Positions 5,928 to 9,273 of a stretch of 9,273 nt of DNA are shown here, in pieces; position 1 is the first letter of the stretch, and each line of letters opens with the position of its first letter. Below the pieces are notes generated by a model that saw nothing but the letters and a program-made list of their open reading frames with translations, was not told where the DNA came from and did no database searches. This DNA comes from an uncultured Clostridium sp. GTDB lineage: Bacteria; Bacillota; Clostridia; Lachnospirales; Lachnospiraceae. The DNA lies in the NCBI GenBank assembly GCA_945946715.1, contig CAMEWU010000087.1:1-9273 (forward strand). Reading direction: 5' to 3'. Position numbers and translations under genes: made by a program.

Positions 5928-5956
5928 TTTACAAAGATAAGAAAAAAAGTTAAAAT
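5928..5956 (+). promoter_or_regulatory. Promoter of the phosphoribosyltransferase-like gene
   Basis: TTTACA (5928-5933) and TAAAAT (5951-5956), each 5 of 6 to the sigma-A consensus, are separated by the ideal 17 bases. Transcription would start near 5963, leaving a leader of about 50 bases. A second perfect TATAAT at 5967-5972 lacks a good -35. Confidence 0.6.
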
Positions 5957-5975
5957 AGGTATATCTTATAATGTA

Positions 5976-5997
5976 TTTAACTGAATAAACAGTTAAA
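5976..5997 (+). promoter_or_regulatory. Perfect inverted repeat in the leader of the phosphoribosyltransferase-like gene
   Basis: TTTAACTG (5976-5983) and CAGTTAAA (5990-5997) form an 8-bp perfect inverted repeat with an AATAAA loop. It lies between the promoter and the AAGGAGG ribosome site at 6002-6008, four bases before the latter. It could be an operator for a dimeric repressor or an RNA hairpin affecting translation. It is too AU-rich and lacks the U tract of a terminator. Confidence 0.45.
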
Positions 5998-6015
5998 AAT
6001 CAAGGAGGATTACTT

Positions 6016-6657
6016 ATGGAAGATAAAGCAATAAAGGTATATTCCCAATACAATAATTTCTTATCCGTAAAGATAATTCCGGGACATTTTGCTACAAATC
6101 ACTCCCATATTAATTATTACATGGATATGACAACATTGAAGACCAGACAGAGCATGGCACTTGCTGCAGCTAAGTCCATTGTACATGAATACGTGAACAG
6201 TACAGTAATTGATACCATTGTCTGTATGGACGGCACAGAAGTAATAGGAGCATATTTGGCAGAAGAATTGTCGGCAGCAGGTTTTATGTCCATGAATTCC
6301 CATCAGACCATTTATGTGATTTCACCGGAAATGAATTCTATGGGACAATTAGTATTTCGCGATAATCTGCAGCCAATGATTCGAAATAAGCATGTATTGT
6401 TGTTGTTGGCAACTGCGACAACCGGACGTACCATTGAGCGGGCGTTAGAGTGTATCGAATATTATGGCGGTAGTGTTGCCGGAGTATCTTCTCTGTTCTC
6501 AGCGGCAGATGAAATCAGTGGGCATACCATACACTCCATATTCAAAATGAGTGATTTTCCGGAATATCAGACCTATACCCATACGGAATGTCCATATTGT
6601 AAGGCAGGACAAAAACTGGATGCAATCGTTAATAGTTATGGATATATGAAACTATAG
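6016..6657 (+). CDS. Phosphoribosyltransferase-fold protein, orotate phosphoribosyltransferase-like, with atypical PRPP loop
   Basis: This 213-residue protein has the type I phosphoribosyltransferase layout: an N-terminal segment, a core with IDTIVCMDGTEVIGAYLAEEL (65-85) and a PRPP-loop region HVLLLLATATTGRTIERAL (126-144). The loop keeps TTGRT (135-139), which would hold the PRPP phosphate, but the two acidic residues normally before it are Leu131 and Ala132. A C-terminal CPYCKAGQ (192-199) adds a Cys-x-x-Cys pair not found in ordinary OPRTases. Related clostridial proteins are usually labelled orotate phosphoribosyltransferase, but lack of the acidic pair makes normal catalysis doubtful; a nucleotide-sensing or regulatory role is possible. 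ATG 6016 has AAGGAGG seven bases upstream. It is a single-gene unit between its own promoter and terminator, and no pyr genes are nearby. Confidence 0.75.
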   Translation: MEDKAIKVYSQYNNFLSVKIIPGHFATNHSHINYYMDMTTLKTRQSMALAAAKSIVHEYVNSTVIDTIVCMDGTEVIGAYLAEELSAAGFMSMNSHQTIYVISPEMNSMGQLVFRDNLQPMIRNKHVLLLLATATTGRTIERALECIEYYGGSVAGVSSLFSAADEISGHTIHSIFKMSDFPEYQTYTHTECPYCKAGQKLDAIVNSYGYMKL

Positions 6658-6673
6658 AGCCATGCAAAAATGG

Positions 6674-6736
6674 AAAGAACTGCATCGACAGAGAACAAAG
6701 TTGCTCTCATGTCGATGCAGTTCTTTTTATTTTTAT
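6674..6736 (+). terminator. Strong Rho-independent terminator after the phosphoribosyltransferase-like gene
   Basis: AAAGAACTGCATCGACA (6674-6690) pairs with TGTCGATGCAGTTCTTT (6710-6726), a perfect 17-bp stem with a 19-base loop, followed by TTATTTTT. It begins 16 bp after the stop codon. Confidence 0.93.
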
Positions 6737-6738
6737 AG

Positions 6739-6790
6739 GGCGACAGCCCGTCAGCGAGATGAAGCGAAGCGGAATCGAGCTGAGGCATGG
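6739..6790. repeat. GC-rich repeat unit 1 (52 bp, identical to unit 3)
   Basis: This unit starts GGCGACAGCCCGTCAGCGAG and ends GAGCTGAGGCATGG. With one base added on the left it opens with GGGC-GACA-GCCC, a small self-complementary hairpin. It is identical over 52 bp to bases 6873-6924 (offset 134 bp). GC content is much higher than in flanking DNA. Confidence 0.9.
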
Positions 6791-6800
6791 CACGAAGATA

Positions 6801-6853
6801 TAGGGCGACAGCCCTACATCGAGTCGAGACAAAGTCGAGACGAGATGGCATGG
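6801..6853. repeat. GC-rich repeat unit 2 (diverged central member)
   Basis: This unit begins TAGGGCGACAGCCC (6801-6814), as unit 1 does, and ends GGCATGG (6847-6853), but its middle differs. The middle contains AGTCGAGAC twice (6822-6830 and 6833-6841). The shared head and tail with a different interior suggest a repeat family with a variable centre. Confidence 0.75.
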
Positions 6854-6872
6854 CTCGAGGAGCCGGAAGGGA

Positions 6873-6924
6873 GGCGACAGCCCGTCAGCGAGATGAAGCG
6901 AAGCGGAATCGAGCTGAGGCATGG
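6873..6924. repeat. GC-rich repeat unit 3 (52 bp, identical to unit 1)
   Basis: This is an exact copy of 6739-6790. It is separated from unit 2 by 19 bp (6854-6872) and followed at once by the AT-rich promoter region of the AbiE-like pair. Perfect identity of the outer copies suggests recent duplication or gene conversion. Confidence 0.9.
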
Positions 6925-6967
6925 ATAAAACTTTTTTAATAATTATCAACATAATAAAACATAATTA

Positions 6968-7001
6968 TTTACAATAAAACATTTTAATGTTGTATTGTAA
7001 A
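6968..7001. promoter_or_regulatory. Near-perfect 34-bp palindrome, likely operator of the AbiE-like pair
   Basis: The left arm TTTACAATA (6968-6976) is matched by TATTGTAAA (6993-7001), and inside them ACATT (6979-6983) by AATGT (6986-6990). Fifteen of the seventeen base pairs across the dyad are complementary. It ends just before the GAGGTG ribosome site of the winged-helix gene. AbiEi antitoxins are known to repress their own promoter by binding inverted repeats, so this is the likely binding site of the protein encoded next. The promoter itself cannot be placed with confidence. Confidence 0.7.
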
Positions 7002-7014
7002 TGAGGTGAATGAC

Positions 7015-7992
7015 ATGGAAAGAATATTACAATATTTACAACAGATATTCGATGAAAATGCACAAATTCATAAGTGGAATGCAAAAGATATATTGAGCTT
7101 GAAATTAGCAGGAAGCTATGATTTTTTTTTAGTGGCATTATTAGAAGAAAAGTTTCTCTTGGTGCGACCATATGAGCAGCAGACAATTCCGAATCTGAAA
7201 ATTCAAATTAGATTGATAGAAGAGAAAACAGGATATCAAGTGGCTTTATTGCTAGAAGAAATTACTTCATATCGCATGAAAAAAATGTTAGAAGAAAGGA
7301 TGGCCTTTCTTGTATTAGACCGACAAATGTACCTTCCATTTATGGCATTACACATAAAGGCACAAAAAAGGGGAAAAAGAACACAGAACGTTCGCGAAAA
7401 ATTTACACCAGCAACACAATTGATTTATCTTACAATACTCTATGAGAATAAGAATGAATTTTGTATTGAAGAATTATCTGAGAAATTGAAATTATCTGAT
7501 ATGACAGTTGTCCGGGGAATGGAAGAATTAAAACAGATAGGAATTGTGGATTATGTGGTTGGTGGGCAGACTGGAAGAAAGAAGATATTTACTAGAATTC
7601 CACTGAAGCAATATTATCAGATTGGAAAAGAGTATCTAATAAATCCGGTCAAAAAGGAATTTTATGTCAGAGAAATACCGAAGCATTTAAAAGTGTATAA
7701 GAGTGGTCTGACAGCACTGTGTGAGCAGACAATGTTAGGAGAACCAAGACAAACAGTATATGCAATTGGAAGTGCACAGGAAAAGGATTGGAAGGAATTA
7801 GAGGTTTCTAAAGAACAGGCATTAGAAGAGAATTTTCCTTGTTTACAGGTTGTGAAATATGATATTGGCATTTTGACAGGTAATGAATATGTGGATCCGA
7901 TAACTTTAATTTTAAGTTTGCCCGAAAAAGATGACAGAATAGAAATTGCAGTCGATGAATTAATGGAGGATAAACAATGGTTCATGGTATAG
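7015..7992 (+). CDS. AbiEi-like winged-helix protein, candidate antitoxin and autorepressor
   Basis: This 325-residue protein has an N-terminal alpha/beta region (1-115), a basic linker (116-128, KAQKRGKRTQNVR) and a winged helix-turn-helix (about 132-195). In the latter, CIEELSEKLKLSDMTVVRGM is the helix-turn-helix and GGQTGRKKIF the wing. The C-terminal domain (200-325) ends in YVDPITLILSL and EIAVDELM, features typical of the regulator gene found before AbiEii-type nucleotidyltransferases in Clostridia. ATG 7015 is preferred to GTG 7006 because GAGGTG (7003-7008) is then a ribosome site six bases upstream. The stop overlaps the next gene by 16 bp, giving coupled translation. By analogy it neutralises the toxin and represses the operon through the upstream palindrome; both are inferred. 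Classical AbiEi has its winged helix at the N-terminus, so the central position is unusual. Confidence 0.7.
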   Translation: MERILQYLQQIFDENAQIHKWNAKDILSLKLAGSYDFFLVALLEEKFLLVRPYEQQTIPNLKIQIRLIEEKTGYQVALLLEEITSYRMKKMLEERMAFLVLDRQMYLPFMALHIKAQKRGKRTQNVREKFTPATQLIYLTILYENKNEFCIEELSEKLKLSDMTVVRGMEELKQIGIVDYVVGGQTGRKKIFTRIPLKQYYQIGKEYLINPVKKEFYVREIPKHLKVYKSGLTALCEQTMLGEPRQTVYAIGSAQEKDWKELEVSKEQALEENFPCLQVVKYDIGILTGNEYVDPITLILSLPEKDDRIEIAVDELMEDKQWFMV

Positions 7993-8321
7993 AACGATTC
8001 AAAGAGTATTTGGGAAAATATACAAAGCAGTATATATTTATAGGTGGTACGGCATGTGATATCATACTTGGAAGATTGGGAGAACATGTAGATAGTAAGA
8101 ACATTAAGAAGCATAAAAATGATGTGCTTCGATTGGCGGCATACATTGAAAAAGATGCAACTGTATTAACAACCGGTCAAGTTAGGGAAGATGTAGAACA
8201 GTTTATATCAGTCGCTGAGAAGGATGCTTTTGATATGAGTACATTAGGAATTAGAGAGGTTACATATCGGGAATTATTAGATACAATCAAGCATTGTTAT
8301 TTATCTAGTATGCAGAAATGA
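7977..8321 (+). CDS. AbiEii-like nucleotidyltransferase with internal in-frame deletion of the catalytic core
   Basis: This encodes 114 residues. The N-terminus, MVHGIERFKEYL leading to YIFIGGTACDIIL (19-31), matches the start of AbiEii-type nucleotidyltransferases. After GRLG the protein goes straight to EHVDSKNIKKHKNDVLRLAAYI (36-57), which in full-length relatives, as I remember them, belongs to the C-terminal part. The expected FRATKDLD-type segment with the catalytic aspartates is absent, and full-length relatives are roughly 250-280 residues, so about 150 residues appear lost around residues 32-36 (8070-8084). The frame is intact. GGAGG (7965-7969), seven bases before ATG 7977, lies inside the preceding gene. 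It should lack nucleotidyltransferase activity. A natural short family is the alternative reading. A hairpin follows the stop. Confidence 0.65.
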   Translation: MVHGIERFKEYLGKYTKQYIFIGGTACDIILGRLGEHVDSKNIKKHKNDVLRLAAYIEKDATVLTTGQVREDVEQFISVAEKDAFDMSTLGIREVTYRELLDTIKHCYLSSMQK

Positions 8322-8322
8322 A

Positions 8323-8362
8323 AGGAAGCAACCGAAAAGTACCGTTGCTTCCTGTTCGTTTG
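8323..8362. terminator. Hairpin between convergent genes, probable bidirectional terminator
   Basis: AGGAAGCAAC (8323-8332) pairs perfectly with GTTGCTTCCT (8344-8353) around an 11-base loop. The plus-strand tail GTTCGTTTGC is a poor U tract and the minus-strand tail TTCATTTC somewhat better. It lies between the stop of the AbiEii-like gene and that of the convergent aminotransferase. Confidence 0.65.
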
Positions 8363-8393
8363 CAAAATAGAGTAGGTATCAGCCTGTTCCATT

Positions 8394-9273
8394 TTACCCC
8401 AAATATTCCTTTGCAACCGCCTCGAATACCGGAATGGAACGTTCTACCTTTTCTGTAGGAATACAGTAGCAGATGCGGAAATGTCCCGGACATCCGAAAG
8501 AGTCACTCGGAACCAGTAACAAATCATGCTGCTTTGCCCGTTCACAGAAGGCAGCCGCATTTTCTTCTAATGCCTTCGGGAACATATAGAAGGTTCCGCC
8601 CGGCTCTACAATCTCAAAACCGATTCGGGTTAATTCCCGATACAGGATGTTCTTATTTGTCTCATATACAGAAATATCAGAGGTCATATCCAATACCCTT
8701 GCTACGGCAAGCTGAATCAGAGAAGGTGGACAATTGTGTCCGATTCCTCTGGAAATCTGTCCGCACATGTCTACGATTAATGCAGCATCCTTGCAGGCAG
8801 GATTAACAGCAACATAGCCAATACGTTCTCCGGGGAGGGAGATGGATTTGCTGAAGGAATAACAGATAATCGTGTTGTCATAGTGCTTGGCAATAAAAGG
8901 TGCATCTACACCGGCAAATACGATTTCCCGATACGGTTCATCGGAAATAATGTAAATCTCATGACCATATTCTTTCGATTTAGCAGTTAAAATGGCTGCC
9001 AGCTTATCGATGGTAGCTGTAGAATACACAATACCGGATGGATTATTCGGTGTGTTGATTAAGACTGCCATGGTCTTTGGTGTAATCATTTCCTCGAAGG
9101 CTTCAAAGTTAATCTGGAAGCTGGTAATGTCAGCAGGAACCACCTTTAGAACAGCACCGGTCTGATTAACATAGTGATAATATTCCGGGAAAAATGGAGC
9201 GAAAGTAATAACCTCATCTCCCGGTACAGTCACTGCACGAACTGCATGTGCAATCGCACCGGCAGCACCCACT
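8394..9273 (-). CDS. Pyridoxal phosphate-dependent aminotransferase, class I/II (N-terminus outside window)
   Basis: The visible 292 residues are the larger C-terminal part of a fold-type I aminotransferase of about 390-400 residues. Landmarks, numbered from the first full Gly-containing codon at the window edge, are GAAGAIAHAV (the cofactor phosphate-binding turn region), FAPFFPEY (24-31), NTPNNPSG (73-80, cofactor-ring Asn), SDEPYREIV (110-118, with Asp111 and Tyr114) and CYSFSKSISLPGERIGY (137-153). In the last of these Lys142 is the Schiff-base lysine and Arg150 binds phosphate. HFRICYC (264-270) holds the substrate-carboxylate Arg. All key residues seen are intact. The substrate amino acid cannot be read from sequence; an aspartate-type aminotransferase is most likely. 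The frame stays open to the right edge, so the start is beyond the window. Confidence 0.93.
   Translation of the reverse strand, partial: VGAAGAIAHAVRAVTVPGDEVITFAPFFPEYYHYVNQTGAVLKVVPADITSFQINFEAFEEMITPKTMAVLINTPNNPSGIVYSTATIDKLAAILTAKSKEYGHEIYIISDEPYREIVFAGVDAPFIAKHYDNTIICYSFSKSISLPGERIGYVAVNPACKDAALIVDMCGQISRGIGHNCPPSLIQLAVARVLDMTSDISVYETNKNILYRELTRIGFEIVEPGGTFYMFPKALEENAAAFCERAKQHDLLLVPSDSFGCPGHFRICYCIPTEKVERSIPVFEAVAKEYLG

Noticed and set aside
6739..6924. CRISPR array
   Set aside because: There are only three units, spacers of 10 and 19 bp that are unequal and too short, a diverged middle unit, and no cas genes.
6662..6952. Open frames on both strands across the GC-rich repeats
   Set aside because: They are open only because the repeats lack stop codons, the peptides are simple repeats rich in Arg, Ala and Glu, and they run through a terminator.
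6968..6996. TTTACA (6968-6973) and TGTATT (6991-6996) as the promoter of the AbiE-like pair
   Set aside because: Spacing is 17 bp, but transcription would start about at the ribosome site, leaving almost no leader; the words are more simply part of the palindrome.
7662..8114. 150-residue minus-strand frame opposite the AbiE-like genes
   Set aside because: It is antisense to genes with clear ribosome sites and family motifs, and its composition is Ser/Phe/Ile-rich as expected of a shadow.

Overview
The window looks like a chromosomal segment of a low-to-mid GC Gram-positive anaerobe of the class Clostridia, most likely a Lachnospiraceae-type gut bacterium. The evidence is the F-type ATP synthase operon end followed by a YwmB-family gene, strong AGGAGG ribosome binding sites throughout, a LytTR-DUF3021-ABC module, a clostridial-type LUD protein, and an Rpn-tail-like small protein. 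The genus cannot be fixed from the sequence alone.

Layout. Bases 1-739 hold the end of atpD and all of atpC, closed by a strong hairpin terminator. Bases 837-1097 (minus) encode an 86-residue protein resembling only the C-terminal tail of Rpn/PD-(D/E)XK transposase-family nucleases, preceded by a four-codon mini-ORF. Bases 1198-1492 are AT-rich and hold no convincing gene. Bases 1548-4086 are a tight four-gene unit: LytTR regulator, DUF3021 membrane protein, ABC ATPase and ABC-2 permease. A 21-bp-spaced direct repeat just upstream fits a LytTR operator. A YwmB-family secreted or anchored protein follows (4166-4921), with its own terminator.

Bases 5019-5657 (minus) encode a LUD-domain protein whose presumed -10 lies in a Fur-box-like sequence. 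Upstream of it is a short, possibly decayed minus-strand reading frame (5732-5908). Diverging from it, 6016-6657 encodes a phosphoribosyltransferase-fold protein whose PRPP loop lacks the usual acidic pair, closed by a 17-bp perfect-stem terminator. A GC-rich block of three related repeat units (6739-6924) follows, with two copies identical over 52 bp.

Bases 7015-8321 are an AbiE-like two-gene unit. A winged-helix AbiEi-like protein is preceded by a near-perfect 34-bp palindrome and is translationally coupled to an AbiEii-like gene. The second gene appears to have lost its catalytic nucleotidyltransferase core by an in-frame internal deletion: only the N-terminal GGTA segment and the C-terminal part remain. 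The window ends inside a minus-strand PLP-dependent aminotransferase (8394-9273).

The most noteworthy items are the AbiE-like pair with intact regulator and operator but gutted toxin, the adjacent repeat cluster, the orphan Rpn tail, the atypical phosphoribosyltransferase, and the LytTR operator candidate. Family assignments come from recognising motifs by eye; no database search was run.
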